Below are positions 34,401 to 43,505 of a stretch of 64,000 bases of DNA, piece after piece. The position numbers and the translations under genes are program-made. The stretch comes from Pseudoalteromonas ruthenica (GTDB taxonomy: Bacteria; Pseudomonadota; Gammaproteobacteria; Enterobacterales; Alteromonadaceae). Location of the stretch: the NCBI RefSeq assembly GCF_008808095.1, contig NZ_CP023396.1, forward strand, positions 1,178,001 through 1,242,000, given 5' to 3'. The notes beneath the pieces were generated by a model. The model saw only the letters and a list, made by a program, of their open reading frames with translations, had not been told where the DNA came from and did no database searches. Each line of letters starts with the position of its first letter. Positions within the stretch are counted from its first letter, which is position 1.

Positions 34401-35069
34401 ATGGCCACAGCGAGACCTGATCCGCGCTTTTATCATATTGATACCCATACCTTGGTACTCGATTGCAGTGCCATAGACGGCATTGAGCATCAACACAAGC
34501 AGCGCATGGTCAATCACTTGGCCAACACGTATATAAATCAAGGCTGTTGTATTGATGTGGTCAGCGCCCATCAATGTCTGACTCTGTATTGCGCTCACGG
34601 CACTGATGTAGTGCAGTTGCAGCAGCAATTACTAACAGCGTGGCATCAGCTTGACGAAACAACGCTCAGTCACGCACACCACGACATTCCCGTGCACTAT
34701 GGGGGCGAATACGGTATTGATTTAGAAGCCGTAGCTGAAGCCAGCAAGATGAGTGTCAAGGAAGTCATAGAGCTGCACAGTAGCGCCTTGTACGAGGTCG
34801 ATTTTCTTGGCTTTCAACCTGGCTTCGCTTATATCAGTGGGCTCCCCAAAGCGCTGCATTTACCGCGCCTAGACACGCCCCGTACTGAGGTGAAAAAAGG
34901 CACCGTCGCCATCGCTCACGATAAAACCGCCATTTATCCTGCTCAATCCCCGGGGGGATGGAACCTGATTGGCTACACTGATCTGTGTTTATTCGACAAA
35001 CATAACACCCCCCCTGCTTTATTTGCACCCGGTGATACTATTCGCTTTGTGGAGGTAAACCATGATTGA
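34401..35069 (+). CDS. pxpB: 5-oxoprolinase subunit PxpB
   Basis: 222-residue KipI/allophanate-hydrolase-subunit-1 fold protein. Typical parts are IPVHYGGEYGIDLEAVAE, FLGFQPGFAYISGLP and PRTEVKKGTVAIAH with the SPGGWNLIG motif. PxpB and PxpC together form the ATP-dependent subunit pair that, with PxpA, opens 5-oxoproline to glutamate. GAGGAG lies before the ATG, and pxpC overlaps its end by 8 bp. Confidence 0.92.
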   Translation: MATARPDPRFYHIDTHTLVLDCSAIDGIEHQHKQRMVNHLANTYINQGCCIDVVSAHQCLTLYCAHGTDVVQLQQQLLTAWHQLDETTLSHAHHDIPVHYGGEYGIDLEAVAEASKMSVKEVIELHSSALYEVDFLGFQPGFAYISGLPKALHLPRLDTPRTEVKKGTVAIAHDKTAIYPAQSPGGWNLIGYTDLCLFDKHNTPPALFAPGDTIRFVEVNHD

Positions 35070-36003
35070 AGTGATAAAAAGCGGCCCACAGTTAAGTATT
35101 CAGGATTTGGGGCGATTCAATTATCGCCATTTGGGTGTATCGCAAGCAGGCGCTGCCGACAGTGATGCCCTGCGTATTGCCAACCGATTAGTGGGGAACC
35201 CAGATAATACGCCAGCGCTTGAAGTGACCTTGGGCATGGCGCAGCTAAAATTTTGCAGTAGCCAGTGCTTTTCACTCAGTGGCGCCGACATGAGTGCTAA
35301 TCTCAATGGTGCTCGAGTTGACCCAGGCTGGAGTTATCAAGCGCAGCCTGGTGACATACTGACTTTCGCCTCCAGCGCACTGAACCTGCGCTGTTACCTT
35401 GCCTTTGCCGGAGGCATTGCCGCCACGGCAGAACTGGGTAGCTACAGCACCGATATCATGGCCGGTTTGGGCGCCAATCACGGTCGTGCACTATGTGCGG
35501 GTGAGCGAATAGCCATCCACCCTAGCAACTTTCACCCGCAGGGTTTTGGGGCCCGCTTACCGACCCGACAAGGGCCTATTCATTTTATCCCGGAACAACG
35601 CGATCATGGTTTAACCGCATCAATCAAGAGCGCTTTTATTGAAGGCCGTTGGCAAGTTGCACCGCAAAGTAACCGCATGGGATTGCGACTGCATTGGCCA
35701 CAGCATGAGCGCCTGAGCCACTACCTCGGGATCGCCAGCACGGCGGTGAGCCCCGGTACCATCCAATTACCTGGCAATGGCGAGCCCATTGTGTTGCTCA
35801 ATGATTGTCAGACAACGGGCGGCTACCCTATTCTCGGTCACGTGATCAGTGCAGACTTGCCCCGCTTAGGGCAGGCTCGCGCCGGCGCTGAGTTGCAGTT
35901 CGAGGCCGTGAGCCTAGCACAAGCAGAGGCGATCAATGCAACCCACCAGCATGAACTTAACCGCCTTGAGATTGCCATGCGGGGGCGCCAACACGCTCAC
36001 TAA
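35062..36003 (+). CDS. pxpC: 5-oxoprolinase subunit PxpC
   Basis: 313-residue KipA/biotin-dependent carboxylase-like (AHS2) domain protein. The family start MIEVIKSGPQLSIQDLGR and the later QSNRMGLRL segment and GTIQLPGNGEPIVLLNDCQTTGGYP are diagnostic. It is coupled to pxpB by an 8-bp overlap. The third subunit, PxpA (a LamB/YcsF protein), usually sits next to these genes but is not found in this window. Confidence 0.92.
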   Translation: MIEVIKSGPQLSIQDLGRFNYRHLGVSQAGAADSDALRIANRLVGNPDNTPALEVTLGMAQLKFCSSQCFSLSGADMSANLNGARVDPGWSYQAQPGDILTFASSALNLRCYLAFAGGIAATAELGSYSTDIMAGLGANHGRALCAGERIAIHPSNFHPQGFGARLPTRQGPIHFIPEQRDHGLTASIKSAFIEGRWQVAPQSNRMGLRLHWPQHERLSHYLGIASTAVSPGTIQLPGNGEPIVLLNDCQTTGGYPILGHVISADLPRLGQARAGAELQFEAVSLAQAEAINATHQHELNRLEIAMRGRQHAH

Positions 36004-36053
36004 GGTATCGCGCTTTGGTTTTCGACAAAGTGCACCCCTCACTCTATCTAAGG

Positions 36054-36070
36054 CGCACCACCTTGGTGCG
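36054..36070. promoter_or_regulatory. NtrC-like palindrome upstream of asnB
   Basis: CGCACCA-CCT-TGGTGCG is a perfect 7-bp-arm palindrome with a 3-bp centre, close to the known NtrC site TGCACCA-N3-TGGTGCA. It lies about 205 bp before asnB, a suitable enhancer distance. I could not find a convincing sigma-54 -24/-12 box, so it could instead be the pxpC 3' hairpin. Confidence 0.4.
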
Positions 36071-36276
36071 TCGCAATTACACCTATCGACCGAAAATGTG
36101 CTAAAGCTGTTGCTTTTTCCCCGCAACAAACTTACTCCGACCTATTATGGTGCATAACAGCTTTTTTATGACTTATTTCAGTGCATTAAATTTGCATTAA
36201 AGAGGTAAATTGCGGTGTGACTTGGCAAATTTTTTCTGATACAACAAAGGTGAAGTAACAGGAATGAGGAAAAACC

Positions 36277-37953
36277 ATGTGTTCAATCTTTGCCGTGCTG
36301 GATATAAAATCTGGCGCACAAAAGCTGCGCGAGCAAGCCATAGATATGTCCAAGCTATTACGTCATCGGGGCCCCGATTGGTCTGGTGTTTACAGTAGCG
36401 ATAATGCCATTTTGGTGCATGAACGACTGGCTATCGTCGGTGTTCAAAGCGGTGCCCAACCTTTGTATAACGCCGATCGAAGTCATGTTTTGGCTGTCAA
36501 CGGCGAAATTTATAACCACCAGCAGCTCGCTGAGACGCTAACAATCGATTTTGACTTTCAAACGCAAAGCGATTGCGAGGTGATCTTAGCTTTATACGAA
36601 CAACAAGGCAGTGATTTTTTAGATGACTTAAACGGTATCTTTGCCTTTTGCTTGTATGATGAGCGCAAAAATAAATACCTGATTGGCCGCGATCATATCG
36701 GTATCGTGCCCCTTTACACAGGTCGCGACGAGCAAGGCAATTTTTATGTTGCCAGTGAGCTTAAAGCACTGTCCCCTATTTGCAATCATATTGAAGAATT
36801 CCCTCCGGGCCACTACCTTGACAGTGATATCGGAGAGTATCGCCCTTACTATCAACGCGATTGGCAGCACTTTGACAACGTCAAGGATAACCCTGCAGAA
36901 GCCAAAGCCGTGCGTGAAGGTTTAGAAGCAGCGGTAAAGCGCCAGTTAATGTGTGATGTTCCCTATGGCGTATTGCTATCTGGCGGGCTCGATTCGTCGG
37001 TGATCTCGGCAATCACACAAAAATTTGCCAGTAAACGCATAGAAGACAATGACGCCAGTGATGCATGGTGGCCTCGCCTACATTCATTCTCCATTGGTCT
37101 GGAAGGGTCGCCCGACTTAGCTGCCGCAGAGCAAGTCGCCAAACAAATAGGCACTATTCATCACCCCATTCACTTTACCGTGCAACAAGGCATTGATGCC
37201 TTAAAAGAAGTGATCTATCACTTAGAAACCTATGATGTCACCACAGTACGCGCGTCCACGCCCATGTATCTAATGGCCCGGCAAATTAAAGCCATGGGCA
37301 TAAAAATGGTGCTTTCCGGAGAAGGCGCCGATGAGCTATTTGGTGGCTATTTGTATTTTCATAAAGCCCCCAACGCGCAAGAGTTCCATGAAGAGCTTAA
37401 TCGTAAAGTCTCTAAATTGCATATGTTCGACTGCCTGCGAGCGAATAAATCAATGGCAGCATGGGGGGTGGAAGCCAGAGTGCCGTTTTTGGACAAAGAA
37501 TTTGTCGATACTGCCATGCGCATTAACCCTGAGGCGAAAATGTGTAAAGACGGGAAAATAGAAAAACACATTATTCGCCAAGCCTTTGAAGGCTACTTAC
37601 CGGACGATGTGCTGTGGCGACAAAAAGAGCAGTTCTCCGACGGCGTTGGCTATAGCTGGATAGACTCACTGAAGGACTATGTCGATACCCAGGTCAGTGA
37701 TATTGATATGGCCAATGCCCACTATCGTTTCCCACTAAACACGCCACAAACCAAAGAGGCGTACTTCTATCGCAGTATTTTCAGTCAACACTTCCCAGGA
37801 GAAGCACCAACCCGGTGTGTGCCTCATGGCAAATCCGTGGCCTGTTCAACCCCTGAGGCTTTAGCCTGGGATGCATCTTTTGCCGATAACGCTGACCCGT
37901 CAGGTCGAGCAGCCAACACTCACCAAGCGGCCTATGCAACGCCCAAAGCATAG
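36277..37953 (+). CDS. asnB: Asparagine synthetase B (glutamine-hydrolysing)
   Basis: 558-residue class II amidotransferase, aligning over its length with E. coli AsnB. The nucleophile is Cys2 (MCSIFAV, mature N-terminus). The glutaminase domain (2-210) has LRHRGPDWSG and VNGEIYNH. The synthetase domain has the PPi loop LSGGLDSSVIS (about 235) and VLSGEGADELFGGY. GAGG precedes the ATG. The last 20 bp overlap the following PhzF-like gene, implying coupling. Regulation by nitrogen status is possible from the upstream palindrome. Confidence 0.96.
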   Translation: MCSIFAVLDIKSGAQKLREQAIDMSKLLRHRGPDWSGVYSSDNAILVHERLAIVGVQSGAQPLYNADRSHVLAVNGEIYNHQQLAETLTIDFDFQTQSDCEVILALYEQQGSDFLDDLNGIFAFCLYDERKNKYLIGRDHIGIVPLYTGRDEQGNFYVASELKALSPICNHIEEFPPGHYLDSDIGEYRPYYQRDWQHFDNVKDNPAEAKAVREGLEAAVKRQLMCDVPYGVLLSGGLDSSVISAITQKFASKRIEDNDASDAWWPRLHSFSIGLEGSPDLAAAEQVAKQIGTIHHPIHFTVQQGIDALKEVIYHLETYDVTTVRASTPMYLMARQIKAMGIKMVLSGEGADELFGGYLYFHKAPNAQEFHEELNRKVSKLHMFDCLRANKSMAAWGVEARVPFLDKEFVDTAMRINPEAKMCKDGKIEKHIIRQAFEGYLPDDVLWRQKEQFSDGVGYSWIDSLKDYVDTQVSDIDMANAHYRFPLNTPQTKEAYFYRSIFSQHFPGEAPTRCVPHGKSVACSTPEALAWDASFADNADPSGRAANTHQAAYATPKA

Positions 37954-38746
37954 GCTCTATCCGGCAAAATCAAAGCTTGCGCTGCGCTTGAGTAAACGCT
38001 TTGGCTGCAGCGCGCTTTACTTTGCCAAGGTATTCAGTCAGCTATCGGGCCGAGGGGCCAACCCCAGTTGGGTGTTTGATGGGCCACGATTACAGGCCCA
38101 TCACTGCCGTCATATTTCAATGCGCTTAGCGCCTGTGATGTGCACCTTTGTGACTAACCACGCTCGTTCACAAGTGATCCAATGGTGGCAAAATGGCCAT
38201 GCTGTGCGCCGCTGCGGTCACGGCACTCTCGCTCACATTGCGTGCAGCGCCAATGGCAAATCAATGTGCTCCAAAACCGAGCCTCTTAGCGGCGGACTGG
38301 CTGTTAACGCTCAAGCGATGTTAACTTTTGACGCCCTTGAAGCAAGCCCTTGCAATGACAACAGCTTATCAAAAATCGTAAACCTGCCTTTGAGCTTCAC
38401 TGGCAACGAACCTTTTGGCTATGATTTCATGCAATGCGACAGCGACGATCTTCGCTTCCTTGAAGTGGATTTAGAGCACCTTGCTACGCGCCGCAACGCG
38501 CTGATCGTCATCAATAAGCCAAGTCACGTTCAACGACATTGGCAATGTCGCTACTTTGCGCCGCAATTCGGTAACCCGGAGGACTTGGCAACCGCATCTG
38601 CCCTCGCTGTGATAGCGCCCTGGCTGCACCGTCATTATGGTCTTAATAGCGCAGTCATCCACCAGGGTTCGAGTCGCCTAAACTATAAGTTATCGGGTCA
38701 ATATGTGCTTATTTTTGCCAAGGTGTTAGCGCTGCGGCTTCACTAA
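37934..38746 (+). CDS. PhzF-fold isomerase/epimerase-like protein with substituted active site
   Basis: 270 residues from the ATG at 37934. Segments that line up with PhzF proteins are GANPSWVF (about 41-48), CGHGTLA (94-100, usually CGHATLA) and PEDLATASA (215-223, usually EDPVTGSA). The C-terminal QGSSRLNYKLSG also fits. The acidic residue normally in the SETAFV-type motif appears as Met (APVMCTFV, about 67-73), and the TGSA glycine is Ala, so classic PhzF chemistry is doubtful. The start overlaps asnB by 20 bp. The end overlaps the convergent egtD by 21 bp. Function unknown; the family call is from pattern recognition only. Confidence 0.65.
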   Translation: MQRPKHRLYPAKSKLALRLSKRFGCSALYFAKVFSQLSGRGANPSWVFDGPRLQAHHCRHISMRLAPVMCTFVTNHARSQVIQWWQNGHAVRRCGHGTLAHIACSANGKSMCSKTEPLSGGLAVNAQAMLTFDALEASPCNDNSLSKIVNLPLSFTGNEPFGYDFMQCDSDDLRFLEVDLEHLATRRNALIVINKPSHVQRHWQCRYFAPQFGNPEDLATASALAVIAPWLHRHYGLNSAVIHQGSSRLNYKLSGQYVLIFAKVLALRLH

Positions 38747-39694
38747 GCACAGCGCAAAATCCCCTTGCGAATCGCACCAACTATCTACCAGGGTCAATCC
38801 GGCATTGCCAATCAAGGAACTAAAGCTCGCTAACGTGTACTTATGCGAATTTTCGGTATGAATGGACTCTCCTGCACGAAGCGTAAAACGCTGATCTCGC
38901 ACACTGATGCAGGTGTCTTGATTCGCCACCAAGTGCATTTCAACGCGGTGTTGTTCACTGTTGAAGCGGGCCTCATGGCGAAAGTGCTCTAAGCACAGAT
39001 GTGCGCCTAGCTCACGCGCAATACGCGTCAGTAGATTACGATTAAACGCAGCGGTCACCCCTTCTTTATCATCATAGGCGGCCAATAATCGTGGTGTCGC
39101 TTTAATTAAATCAATACCAATGAGCACACGGCCGTTGTGACCACACAGCGTACGTAAATTATGCAGCACTTCAATTGCATGGATGGGGGAAAAGTTGCCT
39201 AAGGTTGAGCCTGGGAAAAACACCACATTATTGCTGCCATTCAGGCCATGCTGTTGCACTAACGCCTTGATAGTCGGGCCATGGGTAAAGTCACAATGCA
39301 GTGGGTGGATGTTGACGTGGGCAAAGCGCTGGCGTAAACGCTGCTGAGTATACAGCAACATTTCTGTGGAAATTTCCAGGGGTATAAAGCCATTTACGTC
39401 AGGCATGTTATCCAGTAAATACGCGACTTTCTGGCCCGAGCCGCAGCCGGGTTCGATAACGGTTGCCTGTGTCGGCAAGTGCGCGACGATGTCCTGCGCA
39501 TACTGTGCCAGCAAGGCCAATTCTGTGCGCGTAAGATAGTACTCTTGCAGCGCCGTGATCTGCTCAAACAATTGCGCACCAAAGTCGTCGTACAGATATT
39601 TGCATGGCAGCGTTTTTTGACTTCGCGATAGGCCATCAATAACGTCATCCAAAAAGCTCTGACGGCAGGTGAATGGCAATGCATGGTTACTCAT
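38726..39694 (-). CDS. egtD: L-histidine N(alpha)-methyltransferase EgtD
   Basis: SAM-dependent trimethylation of histidine to hercynine, the first step of ergothioneine synthesis. 322 residues from the ATG at 39694 (AAGGA upstream). The SAM site is EPGCGSGQK (81-89). Other family parts are CKYLYDDFGAQLFEQIT near the N-terminus and FFPGSTLGNF in the middle. Its start overlaps the egtB stop by 8 bp, giving an egtB-egtD operon. Confidence 0.93.
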   Translation of the reverse strand: MSNHALPFTCRQSFLDDVIDGLSRSQKTLPCKYLYDDFGAQLFEQITALQEYYLTRTELALLAQYAQDIVAHLPTQATVIEPGCGSGQKVAYLLDNMPDVNGFIPLEISTEMLLYTQQRLRQRFAHVNIHPLHCDFTHGPTIKALVQQHGLNGSNNVVFFPGSTLGNFSPIHAIEVLHNLRTLCGHNGRVLIGIDLIKATPRLLAAYDDKEGVTAAFNRNLLTRIARELGAHLCLEHFRHEARFNSEQHRVEMHLVANQDTCISVRDQRFTLRAGESIHTENSHKYTLASFSSLIGNAGLTLVDSWCDSQGDFALCLVKPQR

Positions 39695-40883
39695 AGATTC
39701 TGTCCTTGGCGAGGCGAATGCCACTACACATCCACCGTTGATGGGGGTAAAAAAAGTTGCGATACGTTAATCGCGTATGCTGCTTGGGGGTGAAATACGA
39801 CCCACCTCTGAGCACCTGCTGATTCACCATAAACTTTCCGTTATATTCCCCGGCATCGCCCGCAAATGGCCGAAACCCAGGGTATGGCTGGTAGCTACTT
39901 AAAGTCCACTGCCAAGCGCAGTCATCAATTTGTGCGATATCACAATGACCTGCTTGAGCTTGCTCCATGGCCCACTCCCACTCAAACTCACTTGGCAACC
40001 GCGCGCCTTTAAATTGTCCGAAGGCACTGGCTTCATAAAAGCTGAGATGACGCACTGGTGCATTCATCGCAAGCGGGATTAACCCTTGGGGGGTGAATTC
40101 ATACCAATTGTTATTCTGGTAGCGCCAATACAGCGGCGCTTTTATCTGCTGGCGCTGTAACCAACTAAAGCCATCACTGTGCCAAAACTCGCTGCGCTGA
40201 TAGCCATCTGCGTCGATAAAGGCCAGATAGTCTGCGTTGGTGACAAGATGTGATGCAATGGAAAACTCATTAATATAGACGCGGTGACGGGGCCGCTCAT
40301 TGTCAAAACTAAAGCCCGTTTGCGCCCCTATTTGCGCATCTGTGTTAGCAAAATCCAGCCACTGCCTGGGTTGCTCGTTCGAGGGACACACTAAGTGCTC
40401 GTCTAAAGTCGGGAACAGCGGATTAACACTGAAGTTATAAAGCATATCCATACGCATTAACTCTTGGTGCTGCTGCTCGTGCGCAATCCCTAAATTGACC
40501 CACTCTGCGCACTCATCGCTATCATGCTCAAGGGCGGCAACAACGTGGTTATCAACCCAGTGGCGATAATCCATCACTTGGCGCAATGAAGGACGAGATA
40601 ATACGCCCCGTTGAGGGCGTGAGAACTGCTCACCGATACCTTGATAATAGGAATTGAACAGCACCTTGAAATCAGGATGGAAAGGCGCAGAAATAATCTT
40701 TTTTGGCGCAAGTAAAAATGTTTCAAAGAACCAACTGGTGTGCGCCAAGTGCCATTTCATTGGGCTCACATCAGCCATTGCTTGAATTTGACAATCTTCA
40801 GCACTGAGGTTTGCCACCAAGGCTTCGCTGTTCTCCCGACACTGGCGGTACTGCTCTATCAACGCATGGGTTGTTTTGGTCAC
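39687..40883 (-). CDS. egtB: Ergothioneine synthase EgtB (hercynine sulfoxide synthase)
   Basis: Non-haem iron enzyme joining hercynine to a thiol and making the C-S sulfoxide. The DinB-like N-terminal domain supplies the three-His iron site: His48 (HLAHTSWFFE) and His135/His139 (AHEQQHQE). The C-terminal formylglycine-enzyme-like domain (about 190-398) ends with RGGSYFTPKQHTRLTYRNF. 398 residues from a GTG. No egtA, egtC or egtE is nearby, so the thiol donor (cysteine or gamma-glutamylcysteine) and the final lyase step cannot be deduced. Confidence 0.92.
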   Translation of the reverse strand: MTKTTHALIEQYRQCRENSEALVANLSAEDCQIQAMADVSPMKWHLAHTSWFFETFLLAPKKIISAPFHPDFKVLFNSYYQGIGEQFSRPQRGVLSRPSLRQVMDYRHWVDNHVVAALEHDSDECAEWVNLGIAHEQQHQELMRMDMLYNFSVNPLFPTLDEHLVCPSNEQPRQWLDFANTDAQIGAQTGFSFDNERPRHRVYINEFSIASHLVTNADYLAFIDADGYQRSEFWHSDGFSWLQRQQIKAPLYWRYQNNNWYEFTPQGLIPLAMNAPVRHLSFYEASAFGQFKGARLPSEFEWEWAMEQAQAGHCDIAQIDDCAWQWTLSSYQPYPGFRPFAGDAGEYNGKFMVNQQVLRGGSYFTPKQHTRLTYRNFFYPHQRWMCSGIRLAKDRIYE

Positions 40884-41082
40884 GACACGGACACCTTAAA
40901 TTATTGTTGTTGTGTTTGAGCTTGGTTCCTAAAGCCTAGACGAGCCTCAGTAATTTTCCATTCCCTTGTTTGTAATCGATTATTTACACATCAGTTGTGA
41001 ACTTAGCAGCAAAAAGTTGCACCGAGGTGGCAGCTAAGAGACACTTTTGTGGCACTAAAATAACAACTAGGAACTCTTGATT

Positions 41083-43248
41083 ATGCGTTTTCGCTCTCTT
41101 AGCGCCCTTGCGCTCGCTGTTGCTGCCTCACCGGCACTGGCAGACGAAGGTATGTGGCAACCTCACCAGCTTCCGGAATTGGAATCTGTGTTAAAGCAAA
41201 AAGGGTTAGAAATAGACCCTAAGAACATCTCTAAGCTCACCGAATTCCCGATGAATGCAGTTATCAGCTTAGGGGGTTGTACAGCCTCATTTGTGTCGCC
41301 TAAAGGTTTAGTCGTCACCAACCATCACTGCGCGTACGGCTCCATTCAATATAATTCCAGTGCCGATAATAATATTCTGGAAAACGGCTTTTTAGCGAAA
41401 AAGCCTGAACAGGAATTACCTGCCGCCCCAGGCTCTCGAGTGTATGTAACCGAGCAAGTTACTAATGTCACTGACAAGGTGAACGCCCAGTTAAACGATG
41501 ATATGGATGGTAATACTCGCTACAAAGCCATCGAAAAAGCAGAAAAATCGCTGGTGGCTGAATGTGAAAAAGACGTGGGTTACCGCTGTAACGTCTATAC
41601 CTTCCATGGTGGATTGGAATATTACCTGATTAAAGCACTGGAAATTAAAGATGTGCGTTTGGTTTATAACCCAGCCATGGGCATCGGTAAATATGGCGGT
41701 GATATTGATAACTGGATGTGGCCACGTCACACCGGCGACTATTCATTTTACCGTGCCTACGTCAGTAAAGACGGTCAACCCGCAGAGTACAGTGAAGATA
41801 ATGTGCCGTTCACTCCAGATTCTTACCTGAAAGTCAGTGCCAAAGGCGTTAAAGAGGGTGATTTTGTGATGGTTACCGGCTACCCGGGGCGCACCAACCG
41901 TTACCGCACTGCTTCCGAAGTGGCACACCAATTTACCCATGTGTACCCTACTGCTAAAGCCTATCGTGAACAAAGCATTGATATCATAAAGGCGCAGGCT
42001 CCGGAAGGCTCACAAGCACGTATAGCCTACGAGAGTACTTTGGCTGGACTGGCTAATTATGCGAAAAACTATGGTGGCATGATTGACTCCTATCAAAACA
42101 CTGATATGCAAACACGCAAAGATGCTTTGGCGCAAAAGCTTGCGACTTGGATCAAGGCGGACAGTGCGCGTCAGTCGCGCTACGGCGATACCCTTACCCA
42201 GCTCAATGAGCTGGTAAAGCAATCGCAAGCAACCAGTGAGCTGGACTTGATTTTAGGCTACATGGGCCGCAGTGCCATGCTCTCTAGTGCGCAGCGTTTA
42301 TACCGCCTAGCCAATGAGAAGCAATTGCCTGATGCTGAGCGTGAACCTGGCTACCAACAGCGCGATCAAGCTCGTTTTGAAGCGCGCATGACCAGCCTAT
42401 CTCGTCGTTACGACGACACCGTGGATAGCGCCATCCTCGCCCACTTTATCGACCTTTATGCACAACTGCCGCAAGCGCAGCGTATTGCATCTTTAGATAA
42501 AGCCTTAGGGATTGATAAGGGTTATGATAGCGAGGCCATGCGCCAGCGCATCGACTCTTGGTATGCCAAGACCGAGCTTAACGAACAGCAAGCTCGTATC
42601 GATTGGATGAACAAATCAGTATCAGAGTTCAAACAAAGCGACGATCCGTTTTTGGCCATCGCTGTAGCCACCTATGATGATATGCGCAGCCGAGAAAAGG
42701 CGAAAAAGGCGCTCAGTGGTGAACTGGCTAAAGTACGTCCGCAATATATGGCGGCCATTATTGCCTTTTACCAAGAGCAAGGGTTACCCGTCTATGCCGA
42801 TGCCAATAGTACCTTACGCGTGACTTATGGCACAGTGAAAGGCTACTCGCCTAAAGACGCACTGACCTATACGCCGTTTACAACCTTAGAGGGCATCGCG
42901 CAGAAGTACACTGGCGAAGCGCCTTTTGATGCACCGAAAAAGCAAATGCAGCTAATTGCCGACAAACAATATGGTGAATACCAAATGTCGTCGCTTGGCT
43001 CAGTGCCGGTCAACTTTTTAAGCACCGTTGATACCACAGGTGGTAACTCAGGCTCACCGACGTTAAATGGTAAAGCTGAATTAGTCGGCCTTCTATTTGA
43101 CGGTGTAAGTGAAAGTATTATCGGTGATTGGGACTATGATCCTAACCTCAACCGCTCCATTCATGTAGACACTCGCTATATGCTGTGGGTCATGGAGCAT
43201 GTGGATAACGCCGATAACCTACTTGCTGAAATGGATATCGTTCGATAA
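41083..43248 (+). CDS. S46 family dipeptidyl-peptidase, DPP7-like
   Basis: Exported serine dipeptidyl-peptidase of 721 residues with signal peptide ending ALA (about residue 20). The His of the triad is in VVTNHHCAYG (81-82) and the nucleophile is Ser656 in TTGGNSGSPTLNG. The position 18 residues after that Ser, which sets P1 specificity in Porphyromonas enzymes, is Gly (FDGVSES). That is as in DPP7 (hydrophobic P1) and not Arg as in DPP11 (acidic P1). ATG at 41083 is used; a TTG two codons earlier is better spaced from AGGA. A nutritional periplasmic peptidase, monocistronic. Confidence 0.9.
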   Translation: MRFRSLSALALAVAASPALADEGMWQPHQLPELESVLKQKGLEIDPKNISKLTEFPMNAVISLGGCTASFVSPKGLVVTNHHCAYGSIQYNSSADNNILENGFLAKKPEQELPAAPGSRVYVTEQVTNVTDKVNAQLNDDMDGNTRYKAIEKAEKSLVAECEKDVGYRCNVYTFHGGLEYYLIKALEIKDVRLVYNPAMGIGKYGGDIDNWMWPRHTGDYSFYRAYVSKDGQPAEYSEDNVPFTPDSYLKVSAKGVKEGDFVMVTGYPGRTNRYRTASEVAHQFTHVYPTAKAYREQSIDIIKAQAPEGSQARIAYESTLAGLANYAKNYGGMIDSYQNTDMQTRKDALAQKLATWIKADSARQSRYGDTLTQLNELVKQSQATSELDLILGYMGRSAMLSSAQRLYRLANEKQLPDAEREPGYQQRDQARFEARMTSLSRRYDDTVDSAILAHFIDLYAQLPQAQRIASLDKALGIDKGYDSEAMRQRIDSWYAKTELNEQQARIDWMNKSVSEFKQSDDPFLAIAVATYDDMRSREKAKKALSGELAKVRPQYMAAIIAFYQEQGLPVYADANSTLRVTYGTVKGYSPKDALTYTPFTTLEGIAQKYTGEAPFDAPKKQMQLIADKQYGEYQMSSLGSVPVNFLSTVDTTGGNSGSPTLNGKAELVGLLFDGVSESIIGDWDYDPNLNRSIHVDTRYMLWVMEHVDNADNLLAEMDIVR

Positions 43249-43274
43249 TTTGCAGTGAAATTATTTTTACTTAT

Positions 43275-43296
43275 AAGCGCCTTCGGGCGCTTTTTT
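43275..43296 (+). terminator. Terminator of the S46 peptidase gene
   Basis: AAGCGCC / GGCGCTT stem with a C(UUCG)G-type tetraloop followed by a T-run. Confidence 0.95.
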
Positions 43297-43505
43297 GATC
43301 GCCCCTTGAAACATCCCCGTAATGTATAAGATTCAAGCTGTTAGACAATTGGTGATTTACATTTACATTTTTGCTTCTAAACTAGTGTAAGTGATATGGG
43401 GCCTATTTTAGTTAGTCTACAAACCACCTCTCTGTGCGCTGGCACGCAGGGTAACTCACATAGGTCTAAGCTCTAAGGGCATTATGACAATAACTAGAGG
43501 TATGC

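Noticed and set aside
36221..36240. Sigma-54 promoter before asnB (TTGGCA)
   Set aside because: The expected -12 TTGC element is absent at the right distance (CT instead of GC).
43439..43460. Sigma-54 promoter before the second BCCT gene (CTGGCACG)
   Set aside because: The -24 half is good but the -12 GC at the needed spacing is missing.
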